64,000 nucleotides of DNA from the NCBI GenBank assembly GCA_916048095.2, contig OU696594.1, forward strand, positions 1,546,001 through 1,610,000. The letters run 5' to 3'. The notes below the pieces were generated by a model. The model saw only the letters and a program-made list of their open reading frames with translations, had not been told where the DNA came from and did not search any database. Source of the stretch: Sacculina carcini (lineage: Eukaryota; Arthropoda; Thecostraca; Sacculinidae). Position 1 is the first letter of the stretch. The number at the start of each line of letters is the position of its first letter. The position numbers were made by a program, and so were the translations under genes. Positions 31,836 to 44,510 of the stretch are shown here, piece after piece.

Positions 31836-32144
31836 AAATATGATTCAATAAGAAACATCCAACAATAAATATAAATATGATTCAATAAGTAACAACAACA
31901 CAAATATATATGATTCAATAAACAACAACACCAATAAATATGATTCAATAAACAACAACAACAATAAATATGATTCAATAAACAGCAACAACAATAAATA
32001 TGATTTAATAAACAACAACAACAATAAATATGATTCAATAAACAGCAACAGCAATAAATATGATTCAATAAACAACATCAACAATAAATATGATTCAATA
32101 AACAGCAACAACAATAAATATGATTCAATAAACAACAACAGCCA
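31836..32144. repeat. 30-bp minisatellite at LINE 3' end (copy B)
   Basis: Same unit order as 8222-8530; followed by the palindromes at 32178-32197 and 32203-32230. Confidence 0.9.
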
Positions 32145-32206
32145 ACACTAGTAAAAGTATAATTAAATAAATAACAACAACCAATAATTATTGGTTGATA
32201 TTATGA

Positions 32207-34926
32207 CTATTTATTATAATAAATAGTCATAAATAAAGAGTAAAATATGAATAAAAATATATAAATAGAAAAATAAATAACAATAAGCATGAATAAATAA
32301 CAATAAATATGAATAAATATACAATTAATAAGACTCAACAGTCGATTCCGCTCTTTCAGTAAAATTTCATTTACTTTGGCCTTGAATTTCTTCAAATTGT
32401 TCTGCGAGAAAGCCTCCTCCTTCAACGTGTTCCAAGTAGACACAGTGTCCGGAAGAAAGCAACGTTGGAATTGTTTGATACGACAACGAATTGGAGCCAT
32501 GCACTGGGAATGCTGTCTGCATGTAAACCGTGTGCTTCTTGCTGCCACGAAATCATCAGGAATTGACTTGCTCATCGGATGATGGTCGTTGTGCTTGATC
32601 TTGTACAGCATGCACACGCTGCTGACCTTTCGACGATGGCAAAGATCACCAAGAGCCAAGTCACCATAGAGGAACTTGCAAGTTCTAACAACTCTGTTGA
32701 TGAGATTGAGGTGACAATCCGCAGCAGAAGACCACACGGGGGCGCAGTACTCCAAAATTGGCAAAATGAAACAGCGAAAACAACTTTTTGATATTGTGCT
32801 GCTACCGAACATCCGATATGCCTTTCTTATAATTCCCAGTTTCCGCGATGCCGAACAAACTAGCTTCGGAATGTGACTCTCAAACGTCAGCTTTGAGTCT
32901 ACATGTACTCCCAACATTTTGAGCTCATCACACACGCTGAGTTGGGCTTCATTTATGAGGATAGCTCCATGTGAAGGCTGAACGGTACGTGACCTAGAAA
33001 CCAGCAAGCATTTAGATTTCGAAGTGTTCAGCATCATATTCCACCTCTCATACCACTTCAGGACGCTGCTGAGACCGTCGTTGACCGTTTGACGCACCTG
33101 TGGTCTGTCCGAAAGAGATGAAATTACAGCCATCAAGGTGATATCATCAGCTTATCCATATACAGGGTTGTGTGTGGTTGTGTAGAGGTCAGCGGTGTAA
33201 ATGTTGAACAAAATAGGACCCAACACACTTCCCTGCGGGACACCGGACACAATGCTCTGCCAGCCACTGCATGCTCCATCGATGGCAACACGTTGTACGC
33301 GATTGGAGAGAAATTGATGCAAAGCACTTAGCAAGCGGTCGCCGTCTCCAATGTTTCTAAGTTTTTGCAACAAGCCCTGGTGGCTCACACGGTCAAATGC
33401 TGCCGAGAAATCCAACTGCACAATCCAGGCTTCACTGCCTTTGTCTAGCACTTGCTGGAGCACATGCGTGATAGTAAGCAGAGCGTCAGTCGTGCTGAGT
33501 TTTTTGCGGTATGCAAATTGGTTTTCCGGCAGCAGATTGTTGCTCTCCAGGTACTTGGACAGTCTGGAAGATATCAAGTGCTGGAATATTTTGGACAGAA
33601 TCGGCGTAATTGATATCGGCCGGTAGTTTGCAGCATCAGCTGAATTGGTTCCTTTTGGTATGGGCGTGATATTCGCTGCCCGCCAACATGATGGAAACGA
33701 ACCAGTCTTCATCAAGCGCCTGAAAAGAGCACTGAGCTTCGGAGCTAGAGTATCTGCCGTGTTCTTGAAGAATAGCGGAAACATATTCAGAGGGTATGTT
33801 CCTCCGTGGGCATCAAGGTCTTTCATGAGATTCGCCACTTCTCTTGATCGGAAGGGAATGCCTTTGGTTTTCGGGGCGAGGACAGATGAATCGTCAGACG
33901 GAATGAATCCTTGACATTGCTTGGTATTGAAGTAATCCATAATCAACTCTGCCTTCTCTGTTGGGTTGCTTTTGAGCTCACCGTTCGCTGAAAATAAAGG
34001 AGGGACAGACAGGTTATGTCCAAACACTGACGATTTCAACGTTGACCACCATTTGTGGGCGTCATTGGCAGATGTTAGCTTTTCAGCAAGTTTCTTTGAG
34101 TGACGTGTTTCAGCTTCTGAATACACATGCTCAGCATGCCGTCTGGCCTCAGTGTAGACGTTCCATGAATCGGCTGAGCGTGATTGAAGCCACTTGTGAT
34201 AAGCCTCCTGCTTGGATTCACGTGCGCTGCGACATTCGTTGGTGAACCAGGCTTTGTCATCAGAGCGAAAACGTAGTTTTTAGTAGGCACTCTCCTTGAG
34301 ATGACATCGGTAATGTAGTTGTTCAATGCATCGATGGGGCATTCCTTCTGCTGCAGATTTGAAACTTTAATTGCTTTCAATTCATCATTCACCTTCACCC
34401 AGTCAACATTGTTCTTCATGTGCACGAGCCTTGAAATCGTGTAAGGAGAAACCTTCTGTCTCAATGTCAACTTCACGGACAGCGACGAATGATCTGAACT
34501 TCCTATTGGAGCTTTCACGTTTACACTCACGATATCTGAGACGTCTGTCATAACCAAGTCCAAACAGTTTCCCGCTTGATGTGTGGGACCGGACACCTTT
34601 TGGGAGCAGCCAGAAATGTAGCAGAAATCATATGCTGCTCTACCATGAGCGTATGTAGGACATGTCGACAAGAGCCACTCACGGTGATGGGCGTTCATGT
34701 CTCCCACAAATGCAAATGCTGACTTGGTGTCCTTCTCCTGAATTGTTGACATGGCTGACAAGAGACATTCGTAGATAGAGTCGTTACTGTCTGGATTTCG
34801 GTAGGCTCCAAAGATGTAAAAATTCATCAAGGCGGTGTTGACACGCAGCAGCATAACTTCATGACAAGTGCAGTCGTGCGCTGTAATTCTCGTTGCTGAA
34901 AAGCCTTTGCGTACGTACACTGCCAT
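32207..34926 (-). pseudogene. LINE ORF2: endonuclease and reverse transcriptase, broken (copy B)
   Basis: The endonuclease frame (34926-34075) has MAVYVRKGFSAT, GDMNAHHREWL and SSDHSSLSV. It goes out of frame near 34275, where FALMTKPGSPTN replaces the expected FRSDDKAWFTNE reading. The RT frame runs from 34126 with SKKLAEKLTSAND, NYRPISITPILSK, LDFSAAFDRVSH and GVPQGSVLGPILF to the TAA at 33149-33151, then ADDITLMAVISS to 32207. Repair of the frames is not implied; the point is that copy B keeps the pre-RT linker that copy A lost. Confidence 0.8.
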
Positions 34927-35249
34927 GCCACGCCGCCTGTTTCTTGAGTCGCGCTGATTAGCAATGGCTTACTGAAACCTGGCATCAAGAGCTCAGATTG
35001 GTCCCGATAATCGGACACAAGCGTTTCGGCACAGATAACGATGTCCTTGGAGCGACTGGCTGCTTTCAAATATCTGATGTTCTTATACAAGCCTCTGATG
35101 TTGGCGAAAAGTATATTTGAAAATCGTTTTTGTGATCGAACAGGACCGGGATTCATTTCAACATCGCCACACATCATCAGCAGAAACGACAAATCCACGG
35201 TGTGAGAAGGCACACACACAACGCAAAGCAAACATACAAATAAACACAT
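34827..35249 (-). pseudogene. LINE ORF2 N-terminus with 2A-like peptide (copy B)
   Basis: Same 140-codon frame as 10836-11258, with one Ser to Pro change (VSSHT to VPSHT) in the leader. GDVEMNPGP is encoded by the complement of 35142-35168 and is unchanged. The first endonuclease blocks follow, then the frame is lost. Confidence 0.75.
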
Positions 35250-35817
35250 AATGCACGACGCATGCGAGCACTAAAACACAACACATAACACATGCATACG
35301 AAACGTCACAACAAAAACAAGCATACATCACACACAATACAAAGCAAACATACACGCAAATACACACACAACAAAAAAAACACTAGAAAACACATGTGAG
35401 AACAATTTATTCAGAGCTCATTGTTAAACACATATCGCAAGGCAAAATGTCCAATGGGCGACAACAAAGACAGAGTATGAGAGCAACACAGAATTATTTG
35501 GCACCTCAGTACGAGGAGAGAGCTGGGCGCTGACGGAAAGCGGGAAAACCGGCCGTTAGCCGTCGGGGCGGGGCTACGATTTTCAGCCCGCCACATCAAC
35601 ACAACAGACATGAAGCAGAAAATAATTCATATATCCATGAACAGCACTTGTATTTATAGACAAAGTTAAATTAAATAGTATACAAACTTAACAGAAAAGT
35701 GACGAAAAAGAATGTGATGAGACAATTCAGCAGGAAGATTGCGAAGCAACTATGGCTGCGAACCCTGATTCTCAATCACATTCAGAAACAAAATATAAAA
35801 AAATTCAAATATATAAT
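35250..35817. other. LINE 5' region or LTR-like sequence (copy B)
   Basis: Counterpart of 11259-11826; no gene. Confidence 0.35.
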
Positions 35818-37540
35818 TGATCAAAAGATATCCTCACACGGAACGCCTGTATTGCCGATAGAGAATGATATTCGCTGCAAAAAGATATACATAAACAAAA
35901 TAAACAGATATACATTAAGTGAGAACGCATATGATCGTTAAATGTAACGTTAACAAGCACAAGGAAATAGTAAACACAAACGTGTCACACGTCGCTGTCA
36001 TCCAGAGCCATCAGGAGGCGTTTCATCGATTTTACGGCGACTTCAGCGCGGCCATTCGACACTGCTTGGTATGCAGACGACAGCCGATGACGGACTCCCC
36101 ATCGCTTCAGTAGGTCTGTTTTTTCGCCGGCTGTAAACTCGGGGCCGCCGTCGGTACTCAGCTCCTGGGGAGCGCCAAAGGTGGCGAAGTAGTTCACGAG
36201 GGCTCTCTTGAAGCCCCTGGAGCCTGATGCCGAGGCCACGATGTGTGGCCAGCCACTGAATCGGTCGACGATCACCAGATACCCGACGCCTTTTGTGGTG
36301 AAGAAGTCGGCTGCGATTGCCTCGAAGGGGCGGGACGGGACTGTTGGTGTGGCAGGCAGCATGCGTGGTTGGGACGGCGAGATCCGCCAGCAGTCGCAGC
36401 ATCTGTGACGAGTGCTTTCAATGTCTTTTGTTTGGCCGGGCCAGAAGACCGTGTGCTGGGCTCTGCTGTACATCCTGCTATAACCCTGATGAGCAGCAAA
36501 AAGGACGCGGAGGACCTCGTTGCGTAGCGACGGAGGTACCACGATTCATCCGCCGAGCATTGGCACGTCATCCACAGTGTACAGCTTGTTCCGGTGCTGC
36601 CAATACGGCTGGAGCTCTTCGGGCACATCGTCTCTCGATGTAGGGAATCCGCACCGTATGTATGATGTCAGCTTCGTCATGGCCCCGTCCGATGCTGTGA
36701 CGTTCTTGACTCGGTCCCACGTGATTGCGCCGAGTTTGCCCGTGGCGCGCTTGGCTCACGCCACCATGGGTGCGTCGATATCACTTGCGGTTGTGTGCAC
36801 CCGAAACGCCGAGAGGTCGCTGGGAAGTCTTGTGTCATCCGTGTCCTCTTGGCATGACGCTGGGTTGCGTGAGGTGGCGTCTGCTGCAGGGATGTCCTTT
36901 CCCGGAACGTATATGATGCGGTATCTCCACATGAGTGTCCGCTGCTTTAGACGAAATAGCCCAGGATTAGCTATCTCGTCCAGAGCTCTGTCGGACAATA
37001 TCTTGACCAGTGGTTTGTGGTCGGTGGTGACCACGAGGTCGCGGCACTCTAGAGTAATAAAGCGGCTATCCTCGAGAACCCACGCCACCGCGAGCGCCTC
37101 GCCTTCGATGGGGGCGTACCGGGCTTCCGCTGGTCGCAAAAATCGTGAGCCCGCCAGTGTCACCCGCCATCCGTCTGGGCAGCATCCTGGGACTTTGGAA
37201 TGACAGTCACAGTGCTTCTGGCGTAGCCAGTACCTCACCCCTGTCTGAGACCAGTCGGGGTTGAGGCACGTTCGGCGGTGGGGATCGAATATTTCAACAC
37301 CTTCGGCTATGGCATCAACGATGACCGCATTGGACCGCTGGACCTTTAGTCGTTTTTACTCAACAACGAATATCATGATCAAAATATATCTTCACACGGA
37401 ACGCCTGTATTGCCGATAGAGAATGATATTCGCTGCAATCAGATATACATAAACAAACAAACAGATATACATTAAGTGAGAACGCAAATGATCGTTAAAT
37501 GTAACGTTAACAAACACAAGGAAATAGTAAACACAAACGT
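35818..37540 (-). mobile_element. Gypsy-type deletion derivative (copy B)
   Basis: Counterpart of 11827-13549: direct repeats at 35818-35982 and 37378-37540 around RNase H (36756-37238) and integrase (35985-36542). The same two TGA codons break the frame. The RNase H differs at two residues (AVVWALE to AVAWVLE). Confidence 0.7.
35985..37351 (-). pseudogene. Gypsy pol remnant: RNase H and integrase (copy B)
   Basis: Same domain order and motifs as copy A: RYAPIEGEAL and TTDHKPL in RNase H; AHQG with CCDC, AADFF, STDGGPEF and GRAEVAVKS in the integrase. Two in-frame TGA codons (after DAPMVA and after MLGG) are shared with copy A. Confidence 0.85.
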
Positions 37541-38010
37541 ACTTAGTATGTCAACACGCGAGGAGACGGTAATTGACAATAGCGGTGCTGGAAGACGCTG
37601 TTCTCTATGCGTATTGTGTGTACCGGTGGAATCGAGTACTCGATAGTGCAATATCGAGTACCTGGGTGCTTACGTATTATTCAACAAAAGAAAAGATTAG
37701 AACCTGAAACGAAAGAAAGATTAATTGACTTAAACTGTCTTAGAAGTAATTGAATGAGCTCGCAAGAAGAAAATATCCGCCTTTAAAAAGGCAAATATTA
37801 TCAATGAACAAAACGAGTAATGGAAAATCAAAGTAACGCTAAATCAAATATAATAATAAAACAAAACAACTGAAATATAACTCAAGGAACACTCAGCGTT
37901 AGCAGAAAGCAGGATCTGTCGTCGGTGAGCGTCAGCGAAGCGTCAGCGAAGCGTAGACAGCCGGGCGCGAACGAGCGACGGTAAACACGTGCACACTCAG
38001 CGAGGGTTAG
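37541..38010. other. No gene; near-palindrome and 11-bp repeat (copy B)
   Basis: The palindrome at 37636-37661 has one mismatch compared with A. The AGCGTCAGCGA repeat has two units instead of three, which accounts for an 11-bp shift between copies. Confidence 0.75.
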
Positions 38011-39652
38011 TCAGAGACTGACTTTACACCGCCGTGACTTCCCTCAGATAAACTTTGGAAAATTACAAAGTATACCGTATTGTAGAAAGCAAGATTTCTA
38101 GCACGATGGTATAATTTATTTTTATGTGTAACAAATAGTTACTGAGAAATGGTAGAAAAATGAATTAATTTTAGTCGCCCGGTGTTCAAGTGTAATTTTG
38201 TATGTATTTGAGAATTTTGCCAATTTCACACGTTTTTTGTATCATTTGCGGGTACAAACTATAGCTTATCTTGTAAAACACAAAATTATCTACACAGTAG
38301 TATATTCATGTGCAATCGCAAGTGCGCATAATAGCTGTCAAATTGGCAATATGTCCTTTTGAATTTACACCGCCGTAACTTCCTTCAGATACACTTTGGA
38401 AAATTACAAATTATACCGTATTGTAGAAAACAAGATTTCTAGCACGATGGTATAATTAATTTTATGTGTAACAAATAGTTATTGAGAAATGGTAGAAAAA
38501 TGAATTAATTTTAGTCGCCCGGTGCTCAAGTGTAATTTTGGATGCATTTGATAATTTTGCCAATTTTCAAATTTTTTTGTATCATTTGTGGGTATAAATT
38601 ATAACTTTTCTTGTAGAACACAAAATTATCTACACAATAGTATAATTTTTATAGCTGTACCAATGCCGGTTTATGAAGAATAGATAGCGGAATATTGACC
38701 AAAATATTCACGTTTTTGTGTGCTAATTTTGCCTTTTTGACTTTGTCATTTACACTTCACACTGCCGTAAGTTTTTTTAATACACTTTGGAAAATTAAAA
38801 ATTATACCGTGTTGTATCAAACAAAATTTCCAGCATGATGGTATCTTTTATTTAGTTGTGTGATAATTAGTTTTTGAAAAATACAGAAAAAGTATAGGAA
38901 ATCGGACGCGTGGAGTTTAAATATAATTTTGAATGTAGATTGAATTTTTTTCAATTTAACTTGTTTTATATTCGTTTTTGGGTATAAATCATACTATGTT
39001 GAGTATAACACAAAAAAATCTACACAGTGGTATAATTTTTATAGTTGTACCATTGCTGGTTTAGGAGGAGTAGTCTTCAGAAAATTGACCAAAATTTTCG
39101 CATTTTTCAGGGTTCATTTTGTCTTTTCACCGCTATAACTTTTTTTGGTTTTGTTTTTAAAGTTTAAAATTTTAGCATATCGTGTAGACAAGAACATTTC
39201 CAACGTGATGGTATATATTGTTAGCGGGTACGCCAAGTTGTGACCGAGTATTAGCTGATATAAAATGGACCAAGGATGGTGAACACACAGACACACACAC
39301 ACACACAGAGGATCTCTTTTATATATATAGATATATATTGTGTATACTATATATAATATCGATGTATAATATATGTGAGTTGGCTTATATCGTATTTAAT
39401 TAATGTACACATAGGACAGTCAGGCTTTAAATCGGTTTTGTATCCCAGCAAATTCTGTTGAGTGTGAAATTTCAGAAACTGAAAAAGACCGCAATTTTAC
39501 AAACAGTCCAATACATGCTTGCATGTTTCGTTAGCGAAAGCGTGTCATGTTAGCGTTTTCGTTAGCGAAATTGTTAGCGAGTAGATTAAGTGGTGGTTCA
39601 GTATTAGCTGATAGAAAATGGACCAACGAGGCTGGGACAGACAGACAGACAG

Positions 39653-39694
<42 letters not shown>

Positions 39695-39717
39695 GATCTC
39701 TTTTATATATATATAGA
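38011..39717 (-). mobile_element. Helitron-like 5' ends, two in tandem (copy B)
   Basis: Counterpart of 14031-15735. 5' ends at 39331 and 39717 (minus strand, TCTATATATATAAAAGAG). Confidence 0.6.
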
Positions 39718-39723
39718 AGATAT

Positions 39724-40416
39724 ATGATATAAGTTGAAGTTGAACTTCTTCAGACACAAGTATGTATTTTTTTACCACAACGTTTCGCCTTAGGGCTTTA
39801 TCAAGCAGTATATATATATATATATATATATATATACGTTACGAAACGTTACACATCGGCGAATTACTGCACAAGCTCAACAGCGATCATCAAAAACTCG
39901 CACGAGCGATCGAGACGACAAAGAAGAAGATTGAAAACTGCAAAGCGGCAATCCAGTTTAATCTCGTTTGTCTGAATGAGAATATATATATATATTTATT
40001 TATGTCAGATATCCAATTAATGTATGATCACGTGTTTCAACATATTTTTGTGAATTTGGTTTCTTACAATGGTTGACGATGTGTTATCACTGCTTGATAA
40101 AGCCGTAAGGCGAAACGTTGTGGTAAAAAAATACATACTTGTGTCTGAAGAAGTTCAACTTCAACTTATATCATTTATCCACCAGACACGTGAGTACTCC
40201 ATACATTTTGGGTCTAAATATATATATATATATATATATATATTATCATTCAGACAAACGAGATTAAACTGGATTGCCGCTTTGCAGTTTTAAACTTCTT
40301 CTTTGTCGTCTCTTGATCGCTCGTGCGAGTTTTTGATAATCGCTGTTGAGCTTGCGCGGTAATTCGCCGATGTGTAACGTTTCGGAGCAGCCGGTCTCCA
40401 TCCTCAGACAATGTGG
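39724..40416. mobile_element. Penelope-like ends as interlocked inverted repeats (copy B)
   Basis: X 39724-39809, Y 39842-39979, X' 40089-40174, Y' about 40246-40384, in the same order as in copy A. X has one change (CTTACGG to CTTAGGG) and the TA tracts are shorter. Confidence 0.55.
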
Positions 40417-41037
40417 TCAAGTAAATGCCGTTTGTTCGTTGTCGAGTGTGTGTTTATATAGGTCGTCAATTGTATGTGTTATTTTCACGCCTCGTGTATG
40501 CGCGCGGTGTGCGAAATTCGCACCTATGGTCGATGACGCCTATGGCTCACGCTACTAATGGCGCCGCCGTTTGTGGCACCTCGCGCATGGGCGCGTCCAG
40601 CTCACTGCTTTATGGGGGTCTTTGGGTGGGGAGAACACCTTTTTCCTCCAATTGCACGTTGATTTTTGGGCGCATTGTTGTTATGTAAATTGCTTCCAAA
40701 AGTACATAACAACAATGCGCCCTCCATTAATTCCACTCTTTATTAATTCATATTTGTTTTATTTTATGAATTTAATACAAATTTAATATTATGAATTGTT
40801 GCCCACGACCTGTGGGCTTATACATATATATATTAACGAAATCATCCGATTGTCTGTGTATATTTGCTTGAATATGAGGTGACATAATTGCGCGGGCTCA
40901 ATGGTATAGATCAGGGGTTTCAAACGTAAACGAAGCTATGAATCATGTTCATGAAATAAAAATGTCCCGGGGGCAGCAGCTATAGACAATAAAACGTTCA
41001 ATTTCACCGTGTAGAATGAATTCATAGTTCATTCTAG
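40417..41037. other. No gene; unique sequence with 20-bp-stem hairpin (copy B)
   Basis: Counterpart of 16451-17069; hairpin arms at 40668-40687 and 40703-40722. Confidence 0.6.
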
Positions 41038-41443
41038 TCTATATATATAAAACAGATCTTCTGTCTGTCTATCTGTGTGTCTGTCCCACCCTCCTTGGGC
41101 CATTTTTCTGCCAACTACTTCTCGGCAACCACTTGGGGTACCCGCTAACAATTTACACCACCATGTTCAAAAAGTTTTTGTTTACACGATGTAAATTTTC
41201 AAATTTAACCTAGTCTAACCTGTTTTTATTATTGACGGAGTTTTTTTCCTTCAACACTCCTCAAATTTAAGCCCGTCCTTCGTGCGGAGTTATTCAGAAG
41301 TGTAACACTATCAAAACAATGAAGCTTTCTGTCATCTCTATAATTCCAGGACAATGCTTCCTCTGAAGCAACATATGCATATAGTTGGCATTATATGATA
41401 TTGCAGCCCATATGCATATGCAACTTGTAATTAAACCAATTAC
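41038..41443 (+). mobile_element. Helitron-like 5' end (copy B), interrupted by a LINE
   Basis: TCTATATATATAAAACAGAT right after CTAG, as at 17070. The block stops at 41443, where the LINE begins. Confidence 0.55.
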
Positions 41444-44040
41444 AAAAACAAAAAGAATGATTTCGCAGACCAAGTGGACTGGTTCAACGAAGGGGACAGA
41501 TTAGAGGAGTAGGATGGCGACGTGAACCAGAAGTACTCTCTTGAACCAGAAGTAGTGAGCGTAGATAGGACGGGGGTGAAGGGCAGTGAAGGTTTTTGTA
41601 TACCAAACAGCAAATTTTGTACCGAATTCGGAAATGAGCAGTGAGCCAACCAAAGCGGTGAAGGTGAGCTGAATTTGTCGTTTTGGGAGGAAGTTTAAGA
41701 TCGAAGCGACAGGCAAGGTTGATAATGGATAATGAATTGTAGATGGCGGATACTTTTGAGGGGAAGGTGAAAAAACAAGGAGTTGCAGTAATCTAGGCGA
41801 GTGAAAATGTAAGAATTGACGAGAATAACAGCCGAAGATTCGTCCAAAAGAGTACGTATGGGATATAATTTTCTCAGAATGAAGCGGCAAGAGCGAGTGA
41901 TTTGAGAAATGTGTTGAGAAAATGATATTGTCTGATCAAATGTAATGCCATGGTTGCAAATTTGAGAAGCTAGAGGCAAGGAGACAGTGGTAGGGGTTAT
42001 CCTTGGAGGATGAAAAACTAAGTAGACTGTTTTGTCGTGATTAAGAAGGAGGTGTCTGGAGGCAGCCCATGACGAAATATGGGAAAGAAGTTTAGATACC
42101 AAAGTAGAATTATGTAAAGATAGGGCAAAGTAAATTTGTACATCGTCAGCATAGACATGAAAGGAAATAGGGTTTTCTCTGAGGACATAACAAAGGGACG
42201 AGACGTAGAGGTTGAAAAGGAGTGGTCCCAGGAGAGAACCCTGTGGGAAGTCAACGGAAGATTGACAGACATCCGGGAATCACAGCGGGCAGAAAAAGAA
42301 CGCTTATGAAGGTAGGAAGAAGCAAGAGAAAGAGCTTAGGAAGAAAAGCCAATAGGGGCAAGATCTTCACAAAGAATTGAATGATTGACGAGATCAGAGG
42401 CAGATGAAAAATCTAATGATATTAGCAGAGCAGATTTGCCGAAGTTGATTTGCTGAAGTTGGAAAAGTTGGAAAAAAGTCATTAGTGAGGCGAATAAGAA
42501 GAGTTTCAGTTGAATGATTTGACATAAAACCTGATTGACAAGGATCAAGGACCGGAGTAATAATCGGACGAAGCTGTTCAATGATAGCGTGTTCAAGAAG
42601 TTTAGAAGGAAGCGTAAGCATAGATATAGGACGATAGTTCGAGGGGATGGCAGGATCAACATTAGGCTTCTTCAGGATGGGTGTGATTATAGCATGCTTA
42701 GAAGCTAGAAATTGACCATGAAGAAAGCAAGAATTAACCATATGGGTGAGAATAGGAGCAAGGAGGAGGATCGAATCAGAGAGATTGGAAAAATTAATGG
42801 GATCCGAGGGGCTTCTTCTGTTGCGGAGTTTGAGGAGAAATCGAGATGTTTTATAGGGAAAAATTGATACGAAGGCCGAAATTGAATTTGAGGAGGTAGG
42901 AAATGATAGAGGAAAATGACTTTTTGGAATATTTGAGAGTATTGTATCAATTTTTTTAGTGAAAAAAGAGGAAAATTGATCAGCTGAAATCATAATTGGA
43001 CTCCGGGAGGCACTACCAGTTATTGAATCCAGAATGGACCACCGAGAGTACGAACCCTTTCCCAGTGAGGATAGGTGAGAGGTGAAATAAATGGATTTGG
43101 CGGAAGCAAGAAAGGTGAGGGAGGAATTTGGAGCCGAGCAAAAGGTTGACCAGGACGAAGGAGAGCGAAAGCGCCGCCAGAGACGCTCCGTACGACGGCA
43201 TTTGGAGCGCAGGAGCGCAGATCTGAGGACCACCAAGGAGGGGGTGGAGATTCGCAGATAACTTTGATTCCACGGAGTGGAAAGATAAGATCATTTATAT
43301 TTGAGAGGCAATCTGAGATGAAGTTTGGGAGTGATAGAGGACTGAGGAAAACATAACTAAGAGGAGATAGGAAGCGTTCGACAACAGAGAAGAAGTGAGA
43401 AGACTTAAAATTCTTGTAGTTGCGTGAAAGAATAAACCTAGAGGAATATTTGGGAGAACGAGGGGAAGAAAGTTGGAATGTAATAAGGCTATGGTCAGAA
43501 AAGAGAGGATCTGGGTGGTGGGTGAGTATGTCTGGGGAACGAGTTTCGAAGAAGTCGGAGTGGAAATAATTATATCCAGCGTGTGACCAGAAGTATGGGT
43601 AGCACCTGAGTTTAAGACGAGAAGATCCCAAGAGTCGAGCAGAGAAATAAAATCCCGTATGAGAGCTTGAGACGAAGGGCGATCAGCCCAGATGTTGAAG
43701 TCGCCTAGCAGAATATAGTTATTAGAGAAATGTTGGGAAAGTAGTGAGATGAATTCGTCAAAGTCAGACAGGAAGATTGAGGCGGTACCAGAATTATTAT
43801 GACGGTATACCGCTATAATACCCAGGGTGGGAAGTGCTGGTAGAGACAGACAGAGTACTAAAAATTCGAAAGCGGGAGATGTAAAATTGAATTATTTGAG
43901 GGTGGAGAGGGAAAGCGAGGCATTGAAAATGACGCCAACTCCACCGCCCGAAGGTTTCAATGATGAAGAAAGAGATCGACAGGCATGTAAGAAATTAAAA
44001 GACGGGGAAGATGAGCTATAAACGTGGGAACGCCGTCTCC
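41444..44040 (-). mobile_element. L2-like LINE (second subfamily), only in copy B
   Basis: Minus-strand order: endonuclease with LLGDFNIWADRP (about 43690) and FSDHSLITFQL (about 43490), then a linker and an RT with ILKKPNVDPAIPSNYRPISM, GFMSNHSTETLL, LGPLLFNLYVSSL, HVYADDVQIY (catalytic box intact, about 42150), HDKTVYLVFHPP and RLDYCNSLFFHLP. Several frameshifts and stops (for example around 42310-42470) make it inactive. Both ends are truncated. At the 3' end it stops in STWSAKSF without a UTR or tail. It is flanked by roughly 100-bp similar sequences (41345-41443 and 44089-44187). Confidence 0.8.
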
Positions 44041-44510
44041 AGGAGCCGGTGCTAGACGGTGATGTTGAGTTATAAATATATTTTGGAATATTCAGGATAA
44101 TGCTTCCTCTGAAGCAACATATGCATATAGTTGGCATTACATGATATTGCAACCCATATACATATGCAACTTGTAATTAAACCAATTACATTACACAGTT
44201 ATATGCAGTAGTTTACTTTGTTGCCAGTAGCATTTTTCCCGCCCTTAGTGCGGAACAATTCATGTGTAAATACTGAGGACAATATAACCTTTCTATTCAG
44301 TATAGTGTAGGACTAATTAAGCCGTACGCAATAAAGCCACACCATCAATGATTGGAGCTAATATTATGCATTCTTAAAAGTAATTGCACTTCATTGGAAT
44401 TAAATCCGAGTACAGCGGGCACTGTGTTCATGTGTACATGTGGACAGCGGTATAATCAGTGTACATGTAGACAGCGGTATAATCAGTGTACATGTGGACA
44501 GCGGTTCGCT
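44041..44510. mobile_element. Helitron-like 3' modules (copy B)
   Basis: CTAG at 44051-44054 followed by the ACGGTGATGTTGAGTTATAA passage also found after 25172 and 56780. Then comes a second copy of the sequence before the LINE, and from 44188 the counterpart of A 17475-17755. Confidence 0.5.

Larger units (their letters stand above)
32207..35249 (-). mobile_element. APE-type LINE with 2A-like leader (copy B, longer)
   Basis: Counterpart of 8593-11258 but with 377 bp more (33855-34231), encoding KLTSANDAHKWWSTLKSSVF, the linker just before RT. This is the more complete copy. It shares the ochre codon in the YADD box (33149-33151) and the frameshifts. Confidence 0.8.
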
